Both the position numbers and the translations under genes were made by a program. A stretch of 64,000 nt of DNA, taken from NCBI GenBank assembly GCA_907165135.1, contig OU015567.1:6577001-6641000 (forward strand). The letters are read 5' to 3'. Position 1 is the first letter of the stretch. Every line of letters starts with the position of its first letter. Shown here piece by piece: positions 42,687 to 52,052 of the stretch. Source of the DNA: Oikopleura dioica (lineage: Eukaryota; Chordata; Appendicularia; Copelata; Oikopleuridae). The notes under the pieces were generated by a model. That model saw only the letters and a program-made list of their open reading frames with translations. It had not been told where the DNA came from and did not search any database.

Positions 42687-43012
42687 CGTTGCTGAATGAT
42701 TTAGCCTGAATCGGCAGTTTACTTATTTTGGTCAAAAATCATTCTAGAGAACAATTTATGTCTACAAAATCGAAAATACTGCATCTCAAGCCTGCTTTTA
42801 CATGAGAAGACGCTGATTATAAAAATGCTCAAATGCAGATGGCAGAAAGTTTACGCTCCCGCTGACTTAAATAATCAAAAGCTTTTACCTAAACAAATGA
42901 TTCTACCGGGTTTACTTTTGCATAACGCGCTGACCTAGATAACAAGCGAGCCTGAAAGTTGATTTCTGTAGTTTTTCATGAATTTATTCTGAAGAAAAAA
43001 AGAACTTGAAAG

Positions 43013-43411
43013 TTATGAATTGTGCTTTGAATCGATGATCATATCGAACATGTGCTCATTGAAAATGTCGTTTGCCTTTTCTTCGACGATGGAATCGAGG
43101 AATTTGTCGACGAAAATGTCGACAAAATCAGACATAAAATCGTCGACGTAATCGTCAAGCAGTTCTTCTTTCGGATCAGGCGGTGCGACGGGCTTTCGTT
43201 TGTGATTTGCTTCGTTGTTTTCGAATTGAGAAGTAATGAATTTGAAACTCATTGTCGGCGAGTAGAGCGGTTGGTTTTGGACTATTTCGGGGCTGGAGCA
43301 GGAATCTTCTTGAGACGAATAGCCAGGCAAATGGTCGATTTGCAGGATTTCTTGTTTCGGAACGGTTTGGAAAAGAACATCATAAATTGGAGGCATATCC
43401 CGTCGGGGCAT
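43013..43411 (-). CDS. Acidic 132-aa protein, unknown
   Basis: A single open frame starts at MPRRDMPPIYDVLFQTVPKQ and ends at TGA/TAA near 43013. The N-terminal half is Pro/Ser/Gln-rich, with a KPVAPPDPKEE hinge. The C-terminal half is an Asp/Phe-rich amphipathic stretch (DDYVDDFMSDFVDIFVDKFL). There is no signal peptide. I do not recognise it. The opposite strand is also open by composition, so the call is moderate. Confidence 0.45.
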   Translation of the reverse strand: MPRRDMPPIYDVLFQTVPKQEILQIDHLPGYSSQEDSCSSPEIVQNQPLYSPTMSFKFITSQFENNEANHKRKPVAPPDPKEELLDDYVDDFMSDFVDIFVDKFLDSIVEEKANDIFNEHMFDMIIDSKHNS

Positions 43412-43877
43412 CTTATATTTTTATTAAATTCAATTATAAATTTATTCATTAGCATTTATTTATATAATACTATTTTATATGATACCTTGAGGACTGAAGG
43501 ATGCCTAAACTCCGTCATTATTTATCTCTGCTTTCACTAGAATCGCGAGCTAGGAAATTCGGTTGAAAATTTTCAACCCAGCGTGCCGAGCATTTTCAAA
43601 TCTGGCGCCGCTTTTCTATTGGCCCTGCTCGCGACTTGCCCTGCGAATTGATTTGCTGGGGTTAAGCCAAGCGAGAAAAGGTAAATATCTTGAATGCCTT
43701 CTTGGAATTCGCCTGGGAACGAGCCAAAATTCAAGAGAAAATATAGGTTCGCGAGAGAAGTTTTTTTATTCTATTTTGATACTGCAACGCTTGAATTGAT
43801 AATTTTACTAAAAAGGTTGATCTCAAAAAGGCATTTGAAAAGATTGAAGATGGCAGGACGATTTTTAGAATTCGGAT

Positions 43878-45221
43878 TTAAAGTTCGTCGGAATAAGAGG
43901 TCTTCTCGGCTTTGAATCCATCGCCAAAGTTATTCACAATTTCTCGCGGAGCTGTTCTGAATCCTTCAGCATCGAGTTTCTCCTTGATGATCGAGTCGGT
44001 TTTGTAAACTTCGGCGTAGAATTCGGGCTTTTTCAGCTTGCCCTCTTCATCCTCTTCAAAATTTATTTTACCAAAAATCAACAAGAAGTTTCTTACCCAT
44101 TTGCTTGGCGATTTCGACAACATGTTTGTGAATAATTTCCGCTCCCTTTTTCTTTCCTTCACTTTGGGCGGCATACCACTGCATGTAAATTGATGATACT
44201 TTAGTGAAGTCTTTCATGTGGCCGTTTTCGTAGTATTCGTCGAGGATCTTTTCCAGGACGCCTTGAATGTCGTCCTCTGAAATAATCAATGAAGAAGGGC
44301 TATTATTTCTTTTGAAAAGAATTTTGCTCGGCTTTGCAACCTGTGTAGAACCCTGAGTCAGGGTCTGAAAGTCTCAAATCAGAAGAATAAAGATAGATTG
44401 TGATTTTTGCAAAGCCGCTTCGCGGCTTCGATTTTAGAAAAGCCGCTACGCGGCTTTTTATGGAAGCACTTTCAGAACCCTGACTCAGGTCCAGAGAATG
44501 AGTAATTCTTACCGAGATCGTCAGTAAGAACTCGTTTCCCCCAGCTCTTGATGTCTTCCATAACAAAAGATCCTCGTTCAAGATGTTTTTGTAAAATGTG
44601 CTTGTCTCTTCCTGCATGCTTGACGAGGAGCATGGGAAGATCTTCGATCAAATAGCCGAAGGAGGCCTTGTTGCTTGGGTAGGCCATGTCGAGAAGACCA
44701 ACAGCGCAGCGCTCGTAGAAATATTCGGAAATGTCGACGGCGACGGGGTAGATTTCGGACTCGACGTCTTCGTCGGAGTCGTAGGCGAAGATGACCCAGC
44801 AGTAGGGACTGTCGTCGACGTATCTCATCGTCCTAGAAGAGGGGTTGAGGGAGAACCGTGGTCTTGTACGTACCCATGAGGCGTGAAAGGCATCGTGTTT
44901 GGAATGGACAACATCTTCTTCGTCAGTTCTTTGCCAGCATGTCGATCAGCCCACTGCTTGTTCGCTTCGACGAGTTTCTTGTTCGTCTGCGATTCCAGCT
45001 TCTCCCTGAAAAAATCGATCAACGAACATCATCATCCTTTGAACTTACGCTTCGACTTTATCCTTCAATGTTCCGATAGGGTTGTCGACGAAAACTTGTT
45101 TGTAATCGTAGGCCAGTCTTTTCTCGCCTGATTTACTATTGTTACTATTGTTTGTTTCTCCTTCAGTCTCTCCAAAGACATTTCCAATTAGCGCCAAAGC
45201 CAGGCTCTTCGCAAACTTCAT
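43878..45221 (-). CDS. ER-lumenal thioredoxin-fold protein without CXXC, ending in SDEL
   Basis: The start at 45221 gives a signal peptide (MKFAKSLALALIGNVFG). The in-frame Met at 45251 would mask it. Exons: 45221-about 45052, about 45006-44875, about 44829-44512, about 44280-44100, and about 44060-43878. The central exon reads like a thioredoxin fold (YCWVIFAYDSDEDVE; YPVAVDISEYFYERCAVGLL; LPMLLVKHAGRDKHI), but the CXXC pair is absent and only single Cys are present. A helical C-terminal region (GVLEKILDEYYENG...) ends YSDEL, a KDEL-type retrieval signal. The layout recalls ERp29-type non-redox PDI relatives. It may be a secretory-pathway chaperone. MITE copy H lies in the fourth intron. Confidence 0.65.
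44325..44494. mobile_element. Introner-like MITE, copy H
   Basis: The left end is GCTCGGCTTTGCAACCTGTGT. The core has GCCGCTTCGCGGC and GCCGCTACGCGGC. The right end is truncated after CTGACTCAGGTCCAG. It lies inside an intron whose splice sites (G|GTAAGAAT and TTTCAG|) are outside the element. Confidence 0.7.
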
Positions 45222-45650
45222 TTTCGACTTTTTCTCTTGAAGAAAAAACAAGATGATATTTTACCGAAAATCCACTTTATGGGACAGGACAAATGGCAAA
45301 CTGTACACACTGGGAGGGCTGCTGGAGGGTGACGTAGCCAAAATGGAGCGTGACGAGGCAGGGCAGAAATGTTAAACTTTATGGTTGTTCTATTTGAGCA
45401 TTGACAAGGGATCTTAGGTAGATTTTGAGTACTTTATGATAACAATTGTAGGTGTTGATGGTTGTTTAATAAAATTGGGTCAGTAGAGCCTTTAGATAAA
45501 AGCATTAAAAGCAATTATCCTGCCCCGAGGACCAGAACCTGGTGGCATAAGCATTAGTAAATTTATTTTATTATCATTTTGAAAAGCTCCAGACAAAACT
45601 GGACAGTCTTTTTCTTGTGTAAAAATTAGTTTATTCCAGGCATGAAAAAT

Positions 45651-46068
45651 TTAAGCGTAGACCCGCATGAGTCGGGACATTTTCTCCTGGCACCAGCACT
45701 TTGGAATCGGCTTTGTAATCATGATATTGCAGCATTTTTTGCACATAAAATGGCTTTCATGAGTTCAGAAGTCGATCATTTCTTACTTTGTCGCTCTCAA
45801 TTGATTTTTGAACTCAACCCACAGGGATTTACTGCAAGTTGTTGATGGTCTGTATCATCATAATTTTCGTAACAGATTTTACATTGTTCCAGGTTCTCTA
45901 AGCCTTTGAAATGTTGTTACTCTTTTTCGTCAAAAAAGAAAGCTTACGTCGATTGAGCTCTTGAATTTTGTGCTGTCTCACAGCTCGAGAAGCTGTTACT
46001 TCGTCCATAAATCGTTGATTCGCATCAATTACTTGATTTTGCTGGTCAAGTTCAATTTGTAATGCCAT
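45651..46068 (-). CDS. RING-finger protein, probable E3 ubiquitin ligase, downstream gene of an operon
   Basis: Three exons are inferred. ATG 46068 (MALQIELDQQNQVIDANQRF, helical) runs to about 45951. After an intron GTAAGC...CTTAG, about 45909-45825 reads NLEQCKICYENYDDTDHQQ. After GTTGAG...AAAG, the last exon reads HFMCKKCCNIMITKP, then CWC and MRVYA, with TAA at 45651. Together the Cys/His spacing is C-x2-C-x16-C-x-H-x2-C-x2-C-x11-C-x-C, a RING domain. RING proteins recruit E2 ubiquitin enzymes. The upstream gene's stop is 79 bp before this start. It is missed by long-ORF searches because the exons are short. Confidence 0.65.
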
Positions 46069-46146
46069 GGCTTTGTTTATCCAGTGTTCTTTGTCCGCTG
46101 GTTTTTGGATATTGAGATTTTTCTCAAGAAAAAACGCATTTATTTT

Positions 46147-46398
46147 TTATATCCAATCTTTTAGTTGATCTATTTCCCGCTGAAGCAATCGAAGTCTATC
46201 AACTTCTTCTGAAGTCAGTGTTCCGAAAAGACCGTACAACCGATTTTCTTCTACTTTTATCGTCTCTGACACCCAGTAGCTCTCATCTCGAATAATAGGA
46301 ACCTGATTAGCAGGTGGCACTGCGTCAATGCCGTCAAAAGACTCGTTATACTTTTCAGGGCTTGAGGATTCTCTCTGGCGACTCAGTGCTGTTCCCAT
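46147..46398 (-). CDS. Small protein with possible N-myristoylation start, upstream gene of an operon
   Basis: The chosen start MGTALSRQRESSSPEKYNES (ATG 46398) has Gly at position 2 and Ser/Arg after it, as in myristoylated proteins. An upstream in-frame Met at 46509 is possible but gives a less natural end. The C-terminus is helical (TLTSEEVDRLRLLQREIDQL) and ends KDWI before TAA. 83 aa. It is not recognised. The short gap to the RING gene on the same strand suggests a dicistronic transcript. Confidence 0.5.
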   Translation of the reverse strand: MGTALSRQRESSSPEKYNESFDGIDAVPPANQVPIIRDESYWVSETIKVEENRLYGLFGTLTSEEVDRLRLLQREIDQLKDWI

Positions 46399-46748
46399 CT
46401 TGACTTTGGAGTTTATGATTTTTTTCTGTTTGAAAAGCAAAAGCACCTCTGAGACTTCCTTCTTTGAATGACAAAGGGCAAACAGTCCTATCTTTTCACG
46501 ACACTCCATTTCCCTTTCCCTATCAGAACAGCGTACTTGCTCAGTTATAAAACATTACCACCCAAAAAAACTGCTAGCACATGAAACATCTGCCTTCTCC
46601 TCCAACTTGCCCAAAAAATCATTATTATTTGCCCGATTAAAGCTTACAATCAATTTAATGACAAAGTCTTTCATCCAGTAAACATTTTGAAAACGGTCAA
46701 ATTGACGTATTTTAAATACCGGTATATATACAGTATTATCTGTATGGA

Positions 46749-46950
46749 ATCTGTGTTGAAAACCTGAGTCAGAGTCTGAGGACACAAATGAAAAGCCGCG
46801 TAGCGGCTTTTTTTTACGAAGCCGCAAAGCGGCTTCGCCAGTATTTACAAATTAATTGCAATGATAATGTTTCTTCCGCAAGGCGGCTTCGTTCTTAAAA
46901 AGCCGCGAAAGACCCTGACTCAGATTTTCTACACAGGTTCCTGGGCCTAG
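46749..46950. mobile_element. Introner-like MITE, copy I
   Basis: The left side CTGTGTTGAAAACCTGAGTC and the right side TTCTACACAGGTTCCTGGGC are diverged family ends. GCCGCGTAGCGGC and GCCGCAAAGCGGC are inside. It is intergenic. Confidence 0.7.
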
Positions 46951-47342
46951 TTTGATACCATTTTGACTTGATCTGTTCAAGTGTAAGTCCCCAGATTCGA
47001 ATTATATTCTCATTTGGCAGATAACGTTGGAATTATACGGTCTTTTCTGATCAAATCTACTTTGCCTAGTATAATCCTCTAGTACATTCGAATTGGTGAA
47101 ATGTGACGAAACGAATATAAATCAGTGCCAGCAGCATTCGCCATGATGTCAGAGCAGAAAGAAAGTGCATACAGATGTTGGCAGCCGAGAGCAGATACGT
47201 AGAAGCGCCCATAAAATGAATGAAATCGAGTATTTTCGGAAAAAAAAACACTTACAGTCGCAAATGAATATCTTCAAGAAAGAGCATCAAATAAGACATT
47301 TTTTATGAAATTCTATTTGAGAGAAATTAAAAACAAAGTATT

Positions 47343-47821
47343 TTTAGAAGCTCGTTTTCAGTCTTTTCTAGCTTTATCCGTCGTTTCTGCGCACTGGTTA
47401 CGGCCGATAAAGTAAGTCAAAAACTTGAGTTCAGAAAAATCCCCGGATTTCCAAAGAAAACCCCGGATTTCCAAATAAAACCCCGGATTTCCAAAAAAAC
47501 CCCGGATTTCCAAAAAAACCCGGATTTCCATGAAAATCGGATTTCCATAGAACCCGGTTTTCCAAGGAAAAAACCCGGATTTCCATAAAAACCCGAATTT
47601 CCATAAAACCCGGATTTACCAAAATTGAGAATCTCTTTTTATTTCTTGGTAAAAAAGGGTTTTCGAAAAAAATATTGCTGACAAAAATTTTCAGAAGGGA
47701 GCCGAAGAAGCAAGACTTCAACATTGACGAGTTTATCCAGCAGCTTGACATGCAACTTGGCCAGCTGGACAAGCAACAATCAAAGAATCAAGAACACTTG
47801 ACTTTGAACACTTTATTCTGA
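47343..47821 (+). CDS. Possible small gene, 3' exons only
   Basis: An acceptor TTTTCTAG precedes LSVVSAHWLRPIK and a good donor (GATAAA|GTAAGTC at about 47413). After a repeat-filled intron, TTTTCAG joins in frame to REPKKQDFNIDEFIQQLDMQ, ending LTLNTLF at TGA 47821. AATAAA follows at about 47851. No first exon with ATG could be placed. It is weakly supported. Confidence 0.35.
47436..47630. repeat. Tandem repeat of CCCGGATTTCCAWAAA units
   Basis: About ten copies of a 16-20 nt unit (for example CCCCGGATTTCCAAAAAAA) with drift toward CCCGGATTTCCATAAAA. It lies in an intron of the possible small gene. It is not CRISPR: the units abut without unique spacers. Confidence 0.85.
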
Positions 47822-48019
47822 AAAAATATTGCAACTGAAATACCCGTACAATAAACTTCAAAATGTAAAAAGCTCTGTTTCAAAGTTCGTCGCTTCGTTG
47901 ATTTTTCGAAAATTCAGCAGTAAACTATACTAGAAGCAAAAATAAAGCCCGCGGCCCTTTCATGCCGATGCAGCTTCGTAACGTCCTACAAACATTTTCG
48001 TACCATAAAAATTTTAATC

Positions 48020-49756
48020 ATGGCGAGGTGGACAGTTTGCGTGATAATTCAGGTCTTGGCCATTTTGACTTTGCTACGGTAAAAACTCACAAATAAGAGA
48101 TCACTCGTAACACATGATTTAAAGAGTCCTATTCATGGTAAAACAGCATGGCGGGCTAGGTTATACGAAGATAAGAGGATCAACGCATTTGCAAATTGAA
48201 GACGGAAATTCTAGCGTCATTATTCCGATTCTTTCCAAGTCGCAGATTCAAATTATTCACAGAAAAAATGTGAAACGAGTGAAAAAGCTCGAAGGAAAGA
48301 TCTAAATCCCAAAATTACAAATTACAGTAACAATACAGAGCAGATTTAGATCTTTACCCAGATCATTGTAAGAAGTATTCTGGTAGAACAGAAGTCAGAA
48401 AATTGTACCAAAACGAGTACTTCATCGACAAAGACCTGAAGATTGCCGGCTGCATTCCTTCAGAAACGCGCGAATATAACATACAGTACTTCTACGAAAA
48501 TACAAACTCGCTGGCTCCTTCAAGGTAATGGCAGTTCAGGGGATGAACTTTGTGGGTAAAGAGTAATCGTCATAATAATCAGTCCTGTATTTACGCAGAC
48601 TAGCCGTCAAAAATCATCGATCATTTAATATGTTGACAGTTTATTTATTCAAATACGGTATTTGAAATACCGTATGATTTCATTATTACATTAGGCTCTT
48701 TTAGTCTTGGCAATTTAAGAGGAGAGAGGTCAGTTTACTTTCGCTTTTTTCAATATTTCAGTAATTATTTATTTACTAAGGGGTAAAGGCAAAAGTTCAT
48801 TGAATCCATCAGGATGATCAGGACCCTTTAACTAAGAGCAGCTTAACTAACAGAATCTGCCCAGAACTGCTTCGACCTGGCAGCGCGAAGGCGAGCTCAA
48901 CACCGAAGATAGTCTGGACAGCGTGAACAGGCTGATCACGAATCAAGGCCTCGGCGAGTGGTTTATCATAGGTAACTACTGCCGAACTACTGTGTAATAA
49001 AAGCCCGCTCATCCCACTTGAGTTCACTCACACTTCAAAACCAAATCGCCCTACTAGTTGTCTATTATCTTACAGTAAATACTCAGTGCGACATCCGATT
49101 CTGCGGCTCATCCACGGATGGAAGGAGTTTTTCTGCGCACAGTGTCAAGGCGAGAAGAAAACAAATGCCAATTATGTGCTCGGAAAATACAATTCTCTCC
49201 ATCCCGAGGTACGTATTTTCGAATAAATAAAAATGACCCGCCCTAGAACCCGATCATCCCGAATGAAAACGCAGGCGAAACGACGATAGCTTTCACCGAA
49301 TTCCTCGAAAGATTCGTATTCGCGGAGAAAACGAAAGAAATCAGCGCGGTTGACTGGGATCAGCGATTTCTCGGACTTCACCGGCTTTGTCTTCCCTGTC
49401 TTTATCCATACACGTAAAGTACTGTCACTTGAACTCTGTTCTACCCTCTTTTAGGGCGATTCTTCGATCGGAAAACTTCGAAAGCGAGTTCCAATGGTTC
49501 CTGAAAGACCAAGGCATTTGGGGAGAACTAAATGATAGTGCCAAAGCCAGTTCAACTTATGACTGTAAGAAACACTATCCCTGTAACGCCACTCAAACCA
49601 AATTTAGTTACGGATGCGAAAATCGACTACAAAAAAATCCTGGACACATTGAGCCACACTGATAGAAACAAACTCTGGCATTCGCGTCATAAAGACATGG
49701 AAACATTTGGTTATTACTGGGACATCAAAAAGAACGAACTGGGCGTTCAAGAGTAA
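48020..49756 (+). CDS. Carbohydrate sulfotransferase (Sulfotransfer_2 type), second copy
   Basis: ATG 48020 starts a membrane anchor (RWTVCVIIQVLAILTLL). Exons follow at about 48126, about 48339-48525, about 48851-48970, about 49077-49209, about 49247-49411, 49455-49562 and 49609-49756. The 3'-PAPS motif is SVRHPILRLIHGWKEFF, and LHRLCLPCLYP corresponds to the HWRPQ..C..C signature. The last join (GACT|GTAAGAAAC...TTTAG|TT) is a 46-nt canonical intron and gives the typical end METFGYYWDIKKN. The 5'-PAPS loop is not clearly seen; the NLPRTASTWQ segment may hold it in altered form. The expected role is Golgi sulfation of glycans. It is a distant paralogue of the gene at 8346-10216. The join near 48300-48340 lacks a clear GT. 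Confidence 0.75.
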
Positions 49757-50218
49757 CGCTATTTTTGACCATTTTATTATATGAATTTTAGTATAATTTG
49801 TATTATCAAGTTCTTCAAGTTCAATTCCTATTTATTTCCAATTTACTATATCTACAAAGAAAAACTGAGAATAAACTTTTTATAATCGTTATTTCCGAAC
49901 TTGCCACCATTCATTCAATTCAATATTAAATCGCGATCCTGACAGCTAAAGCTCTGATTAACCCAAACTGATCAATTGCAGCTTTGGGCGAAAAGTGCTG
50001 CTGCTTTTAACTTGAACCTGACATAGAAAAGAAGAAAATTAATTTCTTCTGTTGCAATTCGAACAAGGGCGTCTTACAGATTGCTTGCACTATAATCCGG
50101 CTTTGTTTGATCTGAATCCTGATCCTTTCCCTAAGAAGTAATAGAAGCGAAGGTATTATTCAAAAGAGCGAGACATTTCTGTCTTTTTCCTTTTTTTATT
50201 GAATGAAGAAGCGTTTAT
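49757..50218. other. Convergent intergenic gap
   Basis: This A/T-rich stretch between the + sulfotransferase and the - DNAJC11-like gene has AATAAA at about 49871. I see no gene or repeat in it. Confidence 0.4.
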
Positions 50219-51940
50219 TCAACAGAATTCGGACAAGTCGACAATAGCACCGTCTGGAATTTTTAAGCAAAAACGGCCTTTAGTAGTTACAATTGAAATT
50301 TTCAGAAAATGTTTTTCTTCAATTTCATTTAGTCGCGGAAAACCAGGCAAGGCGGAAATCTTGTGACAGTTGAGGATCTTTGAGTACTCTAAGATTCCAG
50401 AGAGCGGCCGAAGCACGTCGATTTTGTCGTTTACAAATGCTGAGGTCAATTTGAAATCATCGAGGAGGACGGAATCGCCTTTCTTTGAGTCGATAATTTC
50501 AGCAACAGGCAGTTCTTGAGCGCGAGTGTATTTTTTCTTCCTGAAAAAAAGGTGGGTAAGTCAAAGAGACGCCCCAAGCTTCATACCTTCGTCTCAAGTT
50601 CATTAACTGGTTGAAGCCTATTTGCAGCAAAAAGGGCGCGATTATGCCAGTGATCGCGTTTTCAGGCGAAAGCAGGTACAAAGGCGAGTAGTCAAAGAAA
50701 ATGGGAATCTCAAAAGAGTGCTTTCCGCATCCACCGTAGTACGAGACTTTGACCGCGTCATACCACTGCGCCGTTCCCAGGTGCCACATGTATGTTAATT
50801 TGACACCAGTAGCTTGTGACGCTGCTCTGCCATGAGTGGATTGCAGTTCCAGTGCCCCGGAGATGAATTCTAGCGCTTTTGGACTTTTCATCGTCACTGC
50901 TTTTTTCGTAACGAGATTCTTATGAGTCGAGTATCGCTCCAATTTGAAGTTGATTGATCTTCTATGATTTCGCTCTTCATCTTTTTGAGGTTCAAATTGA
51001 TAGACAAATCATCGTTATTTTGGATAAAATTTGAGCCCGTAGCATAACGAGAAAATAAACAAATCGTTGACTTATATTCCCTAACACTATTTAACAACAA
51101 AAACGACGAGCTTTGAAACCATCTAGACGGCGACATCTGCATCACCACCGATAAAATACTAAACAGCTGCGAGAACTCGAACAAAATCTCTCCATGTTTT
51201 CCGACGAGTTCCAAACTTGGGTCCAGATTAATCCAAAAGTCATCGACACTGCTCAAACTGCTTGGTGTAGAGAAATTGACAGGTAAAATGATTCTAGCGT
51301 AGCCGAAACGGGTCGAGATAGGCTTCGAGCGGATTATGAGTCTGTTTTCATCGAACTGAAGTCGTTGGCTTTTCCGTAATTGAAGTCCTTCAAGAAAGAT
51401 TCCGTCGATATTTTCAATGTAAGGAGAAAGAAACTTCCATTGGGGAGCGTAACTGTATCGCAAACCAAAGTGACATTTGACTCCATCAACGGCGCGTATT
51501 CGATGGTCGGTTAGTCGATAGATATCATCATCGCTAGGTTTTAAAACCTTAAATTTTAAATAACTTCGGAATCATCAATATGTCTCTTACAGCGGCGACA
51601 TTTTCAAGGCCAAGGAACACTTCTGCATTCTTCGATAGCATCGAAAGATTTATATGACTGTTTGGGATTGGAAATCGAGCGCTAGAATTGGACCAGTTAG
51701 CAAACCACTGATGGCCATCGAAAAAACATACGTTTGTAAATGAAAACCAAGACGTTCGAAAAACGGAGCTCTTATTGGAAAGCGGATGTTTCTCTTGATC
51801 GAGACTCCTCCATATTCCGGGTAAAGTTCTTCGCCATCTAAGGTTTCAACATCTCGCATGAAAATTGGCAGCTCAATCGCAGAAGTATCATTTGATGATG
51901 CTTGGGCTAGCTCTTCCCATACCACGAGCTGCTCACTCAT
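50219..51940 (-). CDS. DNAJC11-like mitochondrial protein without a visible J domain
   Basis: Exons: 51940-about 51675, about 51595-51540, about 51525-50910, about 50900-50585 and about 50540-50219. The N-terminus is acidic (MSEQLVVWEELAQASSNDTS). A long beta-rich region follows. Then comes a segment like the DNAJC11 barrel end (AVKVSYYGGCGKHSFEIPIF; PENAITGIIAPFLLQIGFNQ) and a terminal DUF3395-like domain (IDVLRPLSGILEYSKIL; ISALPGFPRLNEIEEKHFLK; LKIPDGAIVDLSEFC). In vertebrates DNAJC11 sits at the mitochondrial inner/outer membrane junction with MICOS. No HPD-containing J domain is found before the start. The start has an acceptor-like CATAAG|AAATG, fitting trans-splicing, 113 bp behind the next gene upstream in transcription. 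Identification is by pattern from memory. Confidence 0.55.
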
Positions 51941-52052
51941 TTCTTATGATAAACAAGTTTCAGAAAGGGTCAAACTGACAGCTTTTTTGAAGTGGAACGG
52001 TTGGAAGTGGAACTCGTGAGGCAGGAGGTATAAAAATAGTTTTAAAATACAG

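Noticed and set aside
47066-47251. 61-codon minus-strand frame with a hydrophobic stretch (MGASTYLLSAANICMHFLSA)
   Set aside because: A nearby start exon with a good donor exists, but no acceptor joins it in frame, and there is no poly(A) signal; not called.
47436-47630. Regular repeats that could suggest a CRISPR array
   Set aside because: Units of 16-20 nt abut with no unique spacers, and the context is eukaryotic; it is an ordinary tandem repeat.
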